Of a stretch of 64,000 nt of DNA, positions 11,034 through 19,046 are shown one piece after another; position 1 is the first letter of the stretch, and each line of letters opens with the position of its first letter. The notes beneath the pieces were generated by a model, which saw only the letters and a list, made by a program, of their open reading frames with translations, had not been told where the DNA came from and ran no database searches. The translations under genes were made by a program, and so were the position numbers. The stretch comes from Bacillota bacterium (GTDB lineage: Bacteria > Bacillota > Clostridia > Lachnospirales > Lachnospiraceae): NCBI GenBank assembly GCA_023418475.1, contig JAEZZO010000033.1:1-64000 (forward strand), written 5' to 3'.

Positions 11034-11062
11034 TTGACACTACAGAAGCACAGTGCTATACT
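11034..11062 (+). promoter_or_regulatory. Strong sigma-A promoter of the dnd operon
   Basis: TTGACA (11034-11039), a 17-bp spacer, then TATACT (11057-11062). This is a perfect -35 and a near-perfect -10 at ideal spacing, starting right after the dptH stop. The predicted start of transcription is near 11069, about 40 nt before the dndB ATG. It gives the modification genes transcription independent of dptFGH. Confidence 0.8.
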
Positions 11063-11088
11063 TAAGTAGTATACTTAAGTATAGCACT
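11052..11088. promoter_or_regulatory. Palindromic operator overlapping the dnd -10 box
   Basis: AGTGCTATACTTAAG (11052-11066) is repeated in perfect inverted form at 11074-11088 around a 7-nt centre. Each arm carries a self-complementary TACTTAAGTA (11059-11068 and 11072-11081) with centres 13 bp apart. The -10 box lies inside the left arm and the predicted +1 in the centre. This geometry fits repressor binding. DndB is a known negative regulator of dnd genes in some hosts, so autoregulation is a reasonable inference. A terminator is less likely because no clean T-run follows directly. Confidence 0.65.
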
Positions 11089-11108
11089 ATTTCTTTTTGG
11101 AGGAGTAA

Positions 11109-12182
11109 ATGGATTACGCATATAGATTTCCAGTTGTGAAAGGAAAGCAGGCAGGAAAAGAGTATTATATTGCCATGGTACCACTTAAGATGTTGCCTAA
11201 ATTGTTTCCGTGTGAAGACGATTATGTTCTTCCGGAATACAGGGCCCAGAGAAAATTGAATGAAACAAGAATACCTGTTATTAGCAAATATATTACTGAA
11301 AACAGAGATTCCTATGTTTTTTCTGCTTTAGCTGCTTCAATTGATGGTGAATTTGAATTTTATGAAGGAAAAGATCATATAGGAACAGGTGTATTGGAGG
11401 TTTCCATGGATGCTAGATTCTTAATTAATGACGGGCAGCATAGAAAAGCGGCAATTCTACATGCATTGAATGAAGATCCATCGCTTGGAACTGAGACTAT
11501 TTCAGTTGTTTTTTATGAGGATTTTGGATTATCTCAAAGCCAACAGATTTTCACCGACCTTAACAAGCATGCGGTAAAGACATCAAATTCTATAGCAGAA
11601 CTGTATGACTCGAGAGATTTGCTTGCAGTTTTAAATAGAAATATTGTTTCTAAAGTAAAGTTCCTTAATGACTACACGGATAAAGAAAAAGATATCTTAG
11701 GTAAGTTTTCGTCAAACCTTTTTACATTGAATACTTTTTATATGGCAAACAAGAAAATATTAGGTAGTGTAGAAATCACTGATGAAGCAGAAGAATTTCT
11801 TTGCGAATATTGGAACTTGATTGCAGATAATGTGGTTCAATGGAATGAATTATTGGAACATAAGATATCTAAAGTAGATCTACGTGAGAACTATATTATT
11901 ACACAAGGTGTAGTCATTCAAGCATTTGGTATAATAGGTAGTTATTTTAATCAGCATAAGGAACTTAACATGAAGGAGCACTTAGGACGGTTAAGTAAAA
12001 TAAACTGGAAGCGTAATGCATCTCAATGGAAATTGAGAGTGATTCGAGCAGATGGAAAGATTCTTACAAGTAATAAGGCAATTAATTTAACTGCGAATCA
12101 AATAAAAAAGGAGATTGGATTGGAACTCTCGGAAGAAGAATCTCACAGAGAAAAGCAATTTATTGAAAGTATAAACATATAG
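11109..12182 (+). CDS. dndB: DndB, DGQHR-domain regulator of DNA phosphorothioation
   Basis: This 357-residue protein carries the DGQHR motif (LINDGQHRKAA, near residue 108) followed by FYEDFGLSQSQQIFTDLNKHA, the core of the DGQHR/DndB family. DndB is not required for sulfur insertion; it modulates the frequency of modification and acts as a transcriptional regulator in characterised systems. It is the first gene behind the dnd promoter with a GGAGGAG site 5 nt before the ATG. Length is normal for the family. Confidence 0.92.
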   Translation: MDYAYRFPVVKGKQAGKEYYIAMVPLKMLPKLFPCEDDYVLPEYRAQRKLNETRIPVISKYITENRDSYVFSALAASIDGEFEFYEGKDHIGTGVLEVSMDARFLINDGQHRKAAILHALNEDPSLGTETISVVFYEDFGLSQSQQIFTDLNKHAVKTSNSIAELYDSRDLLAVLNRNIVSKVKFLNDYTDKEKDILGKFSSNLFTLNTFYMANKKILGSVEITDEAEEFLCEYWNLIADNVVQWNELLEHKISKVDLRENYIITQGVVIQAFGIIGSYFNQHKELNMKEHLGRLSKINWKRNASQWKLRVIRADGKILTSNKAINLTANQIKKEIGLELSEEESHREKQFIESINI

Positions 12183-12192
12183 GAGATGAATC

Positions 12193-13743
12193 ATGGCAGA
12201 AAAATGTGTAAGCTGTGAAACAAATAAGCAAAGTGTCACTATTACAAAAGACACTATAAATGGTTTATTAGAAACCATTCGAGATTTATATTTAGCAGAT
12301 GACATTCCTTGGGTGATAGGATATTCGGGGGGAAAAGACAGTACAGCAACTTTACAGCTTGTTTGGCTTGCTCTCGAACAATTGTCAAAAGAGCAGCTAG
12401 AGAAACAGGTACATATCATTAATACCGATACATTAGTAGAATCACCGGTGATTTCAAAATGGGTTCAGAATTCGTTGAAGATAATGGATGAATCAGCAGA
12501 GAAGCAGGGACTACCCTTTATAACACATCGATTAACCCCCTCAATGGATAATACATTTTGGGTTAATTTTATAGGGAGGGGATATCCGTTCCCAAGAAAA
12601 AAACTCCGGTGGTGTACAGATCGTTTAAAGATACAACCAGTAAATACATTTGTCAAAGAAAAGATAGCAGAACATGGTGAAATCGTATTGATTATTGGAA
12701 CAAGAAAAGCAGAGAGTGCGCGACGTGCAAAAACTATGGCTTTTTATGAAAAAAAGAGAGTCAGAGAGTTGCTAAGCCCAAATCCTTCTCTAGCAAATGA
12801 GTTAGTCTTTTCTCCGCTTGAAGAATGGAACGATAATGATGTATGGGTTTTTTTGATGCAATATAAAAATCCCTGGGGGTATTCGAACAAGGAGTTATTA
12901 ACTTTGTATAAAGGGGCAACGGTTGATGGTGAATGCCCAATGATGGTAGAAAAGGGTTTGCCGAGTTGTGGAAAGAGTCGATTTGGATGTTGGGTTTGTA
13001 CCATGGTTGAAAAGGATAAATCCATGGAAGCTATGATTGCAAATGACGATGAAAAAGCTTGGATGACATCACTCCTCGAGTTTAGAAATAAATTTGGTGA
13101 TGAAGAGCACGATAGAGAACGTAGGAGTTTTCGAAAAATGGCTGGATATCTGCAAGGAAGCTACAAACAACTGCATCATGGACCTTATCTCAAAGAATAT
13201 AGAGAAGAATGGCTTGGAGAATTACTTCGTATTCAAATGGATATTAATTTTAATGGACCTGAAGAGTTTTCTGATTTAGAATTGATTACAATACCAGAGC
13301 TAAGATATATCCGTAGAATATGGGTTTTTGATAAACATGAGTTTGATGATTCTTTACCAAAAATATATGAGCAAGAAACGGGTAAAAAGTTCGACGACCC
13401 TGAATGGGTAGGTTCCGAAGCTTTTAGGAGTGAAGAATGGAGTATCTTAAAAGATGTTGTAAAAGAACTATATCCAGATGAAGAATTGGCATTCGAAATG
13501 GCATATAGCTTGATTGATATTGAAAATCAATCAAGTAGTTTAAATAAGAGAAAAGGTGTGGCGGAGGATTTAGAGCGTTGTATTCAGAGAAACTTTTATA
13601 AGAATGAAGAAGATGCAACAGCATATTATTTAAGTCAGGTTTCAAGAAAGAAAGATTTAGGCGGTAAATATAATGAGAAGGCTTTAGATAATTCATACGA
13701 TGAATTGGATGAGGAAGATGAAGATGAGGATTGTGAAGAATGA
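12193..13743 (+). CDS. dndC: DndC, PP-loop ATP pyrophosphatase for phosphorothioation
   Basis: DndC activates the DNA phosphate for sulfur transfer. The PP-loop GYSGGKDST lies at residues 43-51, as in PAPS reductases. Four cysteines at 248, 259, 266 and 269 (CPMMVEKGLPSC, GCWVC) are placed to bind the 4Fe-4S cluster reported for DndC. The 516-residue length is typical. The C-terminal ~20 residues are strongly acidic (DELDEEDEDEDCEE). A GGAG site precedes the ATG, and the stop overlaps the dndD start by ATGA. Confidence 0.95.
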   Translation: MAEKCVSCETNKQSVTITKDTINGLLETIRDLYLADDIPWVIGYSGGKDSTATLQLVWLALEQLSKEQLEKQVHIINTDTLVESPVISKWVQNSLKIMDESAEKQGLPFITHRLTPSMDNTFWVNFIGRGYPFPRKKLRWCTDRLKIQPVNTFVKEKIAEHGEIVLIIGTRKAESARRAKTMAFYEKKRVRELLSPNPSLANELVFSPLEEWNDNDVWVFLMQYKNPWGYSNKELLTLYKGATVDGECPMMVEKGLPSCGKSRFGCWVCTMVEKDKSMEAMIANDDEKAWMTSLLEFRNKFGDEEHDRERRSFRKMAGYLQGSYKQLHHGPYLKEYREEWLGELLRIQMDINFNGPEEFSDLELITIPELRYIRRIWVFDKHEFDDSLPKIYEQETGKKFDDPEWVGSEAFRSEEWSILKDVVKELYPDEELAFEMAYSLIDIENQSSSLNKRKGVAEDLERCIQRNFYKNEEDATAYYLSQVSRKKDLGGKYNEKALDNSYDELDEEDEDEDCEE

Positions 13744-15692
13744 TAATTAAAAAATTGATTATGCATAATTTTGGAATATATGCTTCAACAAATCAATTTG
13801 ATTTTGTTGGAAAGAATTCAGTAGTCCTTATTGGAGGGATGAATGGACGTGGAAAAACCACCTTTTTAGAAGCGGTATTACTTGGACTCTATGGTTCGAA
13901 TTCTTTTGCATATATTGAAAGTAAATATCAAACTTATGGACAATATTTAAAATCATTTGTAAATAAATCGGATCGAACACTGGAGTCATACATAGAAATA
14001 GAGTTTTCCATGGATGCTACTGAAGATGAAGTATATTATGTTCATCGTGAATGGGATGCTAAGAGTCAAAGAGTAAAAGAGAGAATATGGGTACAGAAGA
14101 ATGGAGAAAGCAACGTATTTTTAACCGAGAATTGGTCTATGTTTGTTGAAAATATAATGCCAAGCGCCTTATCAAGTTTCTTTTTCTTTGATGGTGAAAA
14201 AATAGCTGAGTTAGCTGTTGAAAACACAAGCACTCAAATGAAGGAATCCATAAAAGCGTTATTAGGAATATCTGTATTAGACCTTCTACAAAGTGATTTG
14301 GGTAAAATTGTTAGTAGAATTAGTAAAAAAGCTGACGATAGTCAGGATCTGTTAAAATTAGAAGAGCTAAGATTAAAAAAAGATTCTGCAATAAAAGACT
14401 TACAAGATATAGATGAAAAGATTCAAAAATTGTCTGAAACAATTATCAATCAGAAGAATGAATTGGAAAAAAAGAATGTAGAGTATTCAATTAATGGTGG
14501 AGACATTGTAGAACAGCGATATGATTTAATGAGACAGAGATCAGAAATGATTGCTTCATTATCTATAGGACAAGATGCTTTATTGGATGTAGCGGCTGGA
14601 GAATTACCGTTACTACTTGTAAAGTCATTACTACAAGATATACAAGAACAGGGCGAAAAGGAACAGAATAGGAAAGTATCGAAAATAGCATTAAAAAAGG
14701 TGGAAAAAATGTATGCTTTATTTTCCGAGAGAAGTGAAAAAGTATCTGCAGAAACAAAAGCATTTGTTGATTTTATTCAATCTGAAATAGGAGATACGGA
14801 CAAAAAAGAAATATATGGTCTTTCGGATATGACATTATATCAGGTGAAAACATTAAATACAGTACAGATCGAGCAGGCTAAATCAAAAGCAGTTGATCTT
14901 ATTGCTAGAAGAGATAAATGTCAGAAAAAGATTAATGAGATTGATAATTATCTTTCAGTAGATATAGATGAAATTACGTTGAATCAAATTTTTAAGGATA
15001 TAAAGACTCATGAAAAGGTAATTCTAAATAATGAAATTGAGCTGGATAATTTGAATAAAGAAAGAGCTAATATACATGGTATAGTTATGGCTTCCGAATC
15101 TGAATTTCGAAAGATGGCGGAAGGGGTTCTATATTCCCTGGAGACATTGGATGATGATAACCGAACTGTTAAGTATGCGCATATGGCAACTGAAATAATT
15201 GTTAGGTATCGTATTAGACTTCAGGAAAATAAGATCGGTATATTAGCTAAGACAATGACGGAATGTTACAAGCAATTAGCTAATAAAAAGAACCTGATTG
15301 ATAGAATTAAAATGGATGCGGAAACATTAGATCTTCACTATATTAATAGGGATAATGAGGAAGTTGACAAGCAAAGCCTATCAGCAGGAGAAAAGCAGCT
15401 TATGGTAATATCATTACTTTGGGCATTAGCTATATGTTCAAAGAGGAAACTTCCGGTTATAATTGATACTCCTCTTTCAAGACTTGATTCGTCACATCGT
15501 ACAGCATTAATTACAACCTATTTTCCAAATGCAAGTGATCAGACGATTATACTATCAACTGACACAGAAATTACCAAGGAATACTATGAACTTATGAAGC
15601 ATTCACTAGGAGATGAGTTCACTTTGGAATATAATGATGCAAATAAGCAGACATCGATAAAGCGCGGGTACTTCTTTCAGGAGGTAAAATAA
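13740..15692 (+). CDS. dndD: DndD, SMC/RecF-like ATPase for phosphorothioation
   Basis: The 650-residue protein has an SMC-like layout. Walker A GGMNGRGKTT lies at residues 32-41. A long, charged coiled-coil region covers roughly residues 190-470. The ABC signature LSAGEKQL lies near residue 547, followed by Walker B PVIIDTPLSRLD near residue 572. DndD is thought to open or nick DNA for sulfur insertion. It is translationally coupled to dndC and sits 1 nt before dndE. Confidence 0.95.
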   Translation: MIIKKLIMHNFGIYASTNQFDFVGKNSVVLIGGMNGRGKTTFLEAVLLGLYGSNSFAYIESKYQTYGQYLKSFVNKSDRTLESYIEIEFSMDATEDEVYYVHREWDAKSQRVKERIWVQKNGESNVFLTENWSMFVENIMPSALSSFFFFDGEKIAELAVENTSTQMKESIKALLGISVLDLLQSDLGKIVSRISKKADDSQDLLKLEELRLKKDSAIKDLQDIDEKIQKLSETIINQKNELEKKNVEYSINGGDIVEQRYDLMRQRSEMIASLSIGQDALLDVAAGELPLLLVKSLLQDIQEQGEKEQNRKVSKIALKKVEKMYALFSERSEKVSAETKAFVDFIQSEIGDTDKKEIYGLSDMTLYQVKTLNTVQIEQAKSKAVDLIARRDKCQKKINEIDNYLSVDIDEITLNQIFKDIKTHEKVILNNEIELDNLNKERANIHGIVMASESEFRKMAEGVLYSLETLDDDNRTVKYAHMATEIIVRYRIRLQENKIGILAKTMTECYKQLANKKNLIDRIKMDAETLDLHYINRDNEEVDKQSLSAGEKQLMVISLLWALAICSKRKLPVIIDTPLSRLDSSHRTALITTYFPNASDQTIILSTDTEITKEYYELMKHSLGDEFTLEYNDANKQTSIKRGYFFQEVK

Positions 15693-15693
15693 A

Positions 15694-16074
15694 TTGGTAG
15701 TAAAACAGATAAAATTATCAAGCTTGTCAAAAGATAAACTTGGACGTCTAAAAGGAAAAACAGGAATACAAAACTGGAATATTTTGTGTAGATGGGCATT
15801 GTGCTATTCGTTGAGTGAAAATACAATGCCAACAGATATACCGGTTAACGCAGATAGTAATCTGGAAATGTCATGGTATACATTTGGTGGAGAGTACAGT
15901 GAAATCTACGATGCACTTATGATAGCATGGTGTAACAGAATGAGGTTGCCAACTGATGAGGAAACGCTTGCAAAATACTTTAAACTGCATTTAGAAAGAG
16001 GAATCGCACATTTATCTGGTACAAACTTCATTAAGAATATGGATGATCTTTTAAATCTAGCATTAGGGGAATAA
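15694..16074 (+). CDS. dndE: DndE, phosphorothioation DNA-binding protein
   Basis: This 126-residue protein has the typical DndE start VKQIKLSSLSKDKLGRLKGKTG and a conserved WNILCRWALCYSL segment. DndE binds nicked DNA as a tetramer in characterised systems. It starts at TTG: AGGAGG lies about 9 nt upstream and no ATG lies near. It ends 3 nt before the desulfurase gene. Confidence 0.92.
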   Translation: MVVKQIKLSSLSKDKLGRLKGKTGIQNWNILCRWALCYSLSENTMPTDIPVNADSNLEMSWYTFGGEYSEIYDALMIAWCNRMRLPTDEETLAKYFKLHLERGIAHLSGTNFIKNMDDLLNLALGE

Positions 16075-16077
16075 TAT

Positions 16078-17229
16078 ATGGGAATTTACTTGGATTATAA
16101 TTCATCGGCACCAATTGATAAACGAGTGTTAGATGTTATGGTAAATATATATCAAAATACATACGGTAATGCTGATAGTAGAACACATGATTATGGAGAT
16201 GGAGCTCGTAAAATCGTTGAAGGTGCAAGAAACAATGTCGCATCAATTCTGTCAATTAACAAGGATGAAGTTATTTTCACAAGTGGTGCCACAGAAAGTA
16301 ATAATATAGCAATTCTAGGCTTAAAAAATTATGCAATAAACGAAAATAAAAGGCATATCATTACTTCATCTATTGAACATAAGGCAGTACTGGAGACCAC
16401 TAAGCACATGAGAAAAGAAGGATTTGAAGTGGAATTTATTGATCCGGATGAATCCGGGCGAGTATCACTAGAGCAAGTAAAACACTTACTAAGGGAGGAT
16501 ACACTCTTAGTAAGTGTGATGCATGTCAATAATGAAACTGGTATAATCCAACCGATAAAAGAAATTGCTGAGTATTTGAAGGATAAACCTGTCTTATTCC
16601 ATGTAGACGCAACACAAAGTTTCGGAAAGCTTGTAGAAGAATTACGAGAAGTTAAATATAACATGCTTTCAATGAGTGCACACAAATTGGGTGGTCCTCA
16701 AGGTGTGGGAGCACTAATTCTTAGAAAACAAGGATACCATATGTTACCTGTCAAATCCATAACATATGGTGGACAACAAGAGCATGGTATTAGACCGGGA
16801 ACAATTCCAGTAGCATTGGTAGCAGGTTTAGGTGCAGCATGTAAATACGCAGAAAATGAATATAAACAAAACAATAAAAAGTGTGCTGTCATAAAAGAAA
16901 GGCTGATTGAAATATTAGATAAATCAGGATTGTCGTATGAGTTTAATGGAAATCAAGAATATTGCATACCTAGCACTATGAATATTTGTATTCATGGAGT
17001 GGCATCAGAAGCATTAATGCTTTCCTCGAAACAGTTCTGTGGAGTTTCAAATGGTTCTGCATGCAATTCTAACTCATATAAACCAAGTTACGTATTAACT
17101 GCAATGGGAAAACCAATTGAGAAAATAGATAATTCAATCAGAATTAGTTGGGGACCAGAAATAGATATAAACGAAGTTGAAGAATCATTTACAAATATGA
17201 TTTTTATCGCGAAAGGATTAGTGTTTTAG
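16078..17229 (+). CDS. dndA: DndA-type cysteine desulfurase
   Basis: A PLP enzyme of 383 residues of the IscS/NifS fold that would supply persulfide sulfur for DNA phosphorothioation. The PLP lysine is K203 in SAHKLGGPQGVGA, and the catalytic Cys is C329 in SNGSACNSNSY. The HxDATQ motif (HVDATQSFGK) precedes it. It is the last gene of the dnd operon in the same direction, unlike Streptomyces where dndA is divergent. A housekeeping role as well cannot be excluded from sequence. Confidence 0.88.
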   Translation: MGIYLDYNSSAPIDKRVLDVMVNIYQNTYGNADSRTHDYGDGARKIVEGARNNVASILSINKDEVIFTSGATESNNIAILGLKNYAINENKRHIITSSIEHKAVLETTKHMRKEGFEVEFIDPDESGRVSLEQVKHLLREDTLLVSVMHVNNETGIIQPIKEIAEYLKDKPVLFHVDATQSFGKLVEELREVKYNMLSMSAHKLGGPQGVGALILRKQGYHMLPVKSITYGGQQEHGIRPGTIPVALVAGLGAACKYAENEYKQNNKKCAVIKERLIEILDKSGLSYEFNGNQEYCIPSTMNICIHGVASEALMLSSKQFCGVSNGSACNSNSYKPSYVLTAMGKPIEKIDNSIRISWGPEIDINEVEESFTNMIFIAKGLVF

Positions 17230-17245
17230 AAAAGTGGTGTAGAGA

Positions 17246-17995
17246 ATGCTTGGATGGAATTTGAAAAACGGAGTAATAACTGAATATAATATTAATAAAG
17301 ACAGATACTGGCCATTGTTTAATTTTGTCTCTTCTGATTCCAGCAGGAAAAGAAATAGCTATAAGTTTGGGTTGATCAAGTCTTTGTTAGATAATCTATT
17401 TAAAGGGGATGAAACTGATCAAGGTATATATTTTTCTTATAGATATGTTTTTACAAAATATGCATAAAATTACGGGAACTTAGTAGTGAAATATGGACTA
17501 AAGCAGATGAGAAGTGATGGAAGATCTGATTTTTTAAAATTAGAAACTATTTTGAAGGCTGCTGTATCTGATCAACAAATACATGTAAATATGGAATTCT
17601 CATCAATTGACTCACATCATAAAGAACAGATTATATGTCAAGTGGTTGACGAATACAAGATGTGTGTTGTTGGAGCACTCTATAACGATTTTGAGGGTGT
17701 ATTGTATAGCTTTGATTTAAAGCGGAGGGGCTCTATTTATCACATGGTGCGTTATAATTTTATGCTGAAATATAAAGTAGAAATAGAAAACCTTAATTGT
17801 AACACTTGGGCGAAGTTTCTAGAAAAGGTTATCTCCAATAATGTGTTAATTAGGCTCTCAGACAAATTCGAATTGGTAACATCAAAAAATCCGATTTGTC
17901 AATTTATCGGGAAATTTTAAGGAAAGAATTTGTGAAATATAACTGCTTCTATTGTGGTAAAAAGCTTCAAAAAAATATTCATATAATCCTTAGGA
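17246..17995 (+). pseudogene. Decayed HNH-type nuclease gene behind dnd operon
   Basis: The open frame from ATG 17246 is broken by a single TAA at 17465-17467. The same frame continues through YGNLVVKYGLKQMRSDGR to 17920. A frameshift near 17905-17920 then leads into KYNCFYCGKKL (from 17932), a C-x2-C zinc element like that which opens many HNH domains. The catalytic His-Asn-His part is missing; the next gene begins instead. The N-terminal pattern (LFNFVSSDSSRKRNSYKFGLIKSLLDNLF) resembles, from memory, HNH-containing proteins of defence islands. It is a nonfunctional relic, perhaps of a second restriction nuclease. Confidence 0.55.
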
Positions 17996-18004
17996 GTGGC
18001 ACAT

Positions 18005-18981
18005 ATGATTGAGAAAATTAAACAAATTGAGGAAGGTGTAAGAACAGCATTTATCAATTCGGGCTACAATTCGAATTTAGCTTTCAGACCTCAATTTGTC
18101 TCGAACAATCAGAAAGAGGGTAAGAAAGTAATCTCCTCGATCGAAGATGAGCTTGTGGTATGTGACCGTTTTCAAATCAGTGTCGCCTTTATCACGATGG
18201 GTGGAATCACGCCTTTACTTCAGACCTTGAAAGGACTTGAGAAGAGAGGAATCCCTGGAGAAATCCTTACAACAAATTATCTGAATTTTAGTGAGCCGGA
18301 TGCTTTAGAAAAGCTGAATGGTTTAAAGAACATTACCTTGAAAATGTATGATGCAGAGGCTGCGGACAAAGGTTTCCATACGAAAGGATATATTTTCAGA
18401 AAGGATGAGATATACAGAATTATTGTTGGAAGTTCCAATATCACCAGCGCAGCACTTACCAGTAATAGAGAGTGGAATACAAAGATTATTTCCACTGAAC
18501 AGGGTGAGTATGTGCAGAAAATCCTAGATGAGTTTAATGAACTTTGGAACTCTGATCATACACTTGATTTCGATGAATTTTTCGAGCTTTATAAAGAACG
18601 ATATCAGATTATACAAAAACAGCGTGAGATAGCTCGTCTGGAAGAAATTCCATCTATTGAGAAATACAAGCTGACTCCTAACAATATGCAGGTGGGTTTT
18701 ATTACTAATCTACGAAAAATTCTTGCTGCCGGAGAAGAGAGAGCACTGTTGATATCAGCAACAGGTACAGGCAAAACCTATATCTCAGCTTTTGCACTTA
18801 GAGAGCTTGTGTTTAACAAGTATTTTTCTTGGCTCACCGTAATCAGATAGCAAAGCAAGCTTTCAAATTATTTCGTAAGGTATTTGCTTCGATTTCCATG
18901 AGCATAATTTCGAGTTCTCTTGGGCGCATAGAGAATGATAAGGATTATTGTTTTACGACAATACAGACATTTTGTAGGTAA
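18005..18981 (+). pseudogene. Truncated PLD/DEAD-box helicase
   Basis: The first ~280 codons encode a phospholipase-D-like domain (HTKGYIF and IVGSSNITSAAL) and helicase motif I (SATGTGKTYISAF). The frame ends at 18850, but the next frame continues the family sequence (AHRNQIAKQAFKLFRKVF, motif Ia) up to a stop at 18981. A frameshift near 18825-18835 plus loss of the rest of the helicase explains it. ATG 18005 has AGGAG 8 nt upstream; GTG 17996 also opens the frame. It is a paralog of the intact gene that follows. Confidence 0.75.
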
Positions 18982-19046
18982 GATATTAAGATGCCTTAAA
19001 AAACATTACGCAGATATGTTTGGAAGATAAGAAAAGGATGTGATAT

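Noticed and set aside
11052..11088. The palindrome before dndB as a dptH terminator
   Set aside because: The stem is AT-rich and not directly followed by a clean T-run, and it overlaps a near-consensus promoter, so an operator explains it better.
17465..17467. Programmed stop readthrough in the HNH-type gene
   Set aside because: The gene is also frameshifted and lacks its catalytic end, so simple decay is the better reading.
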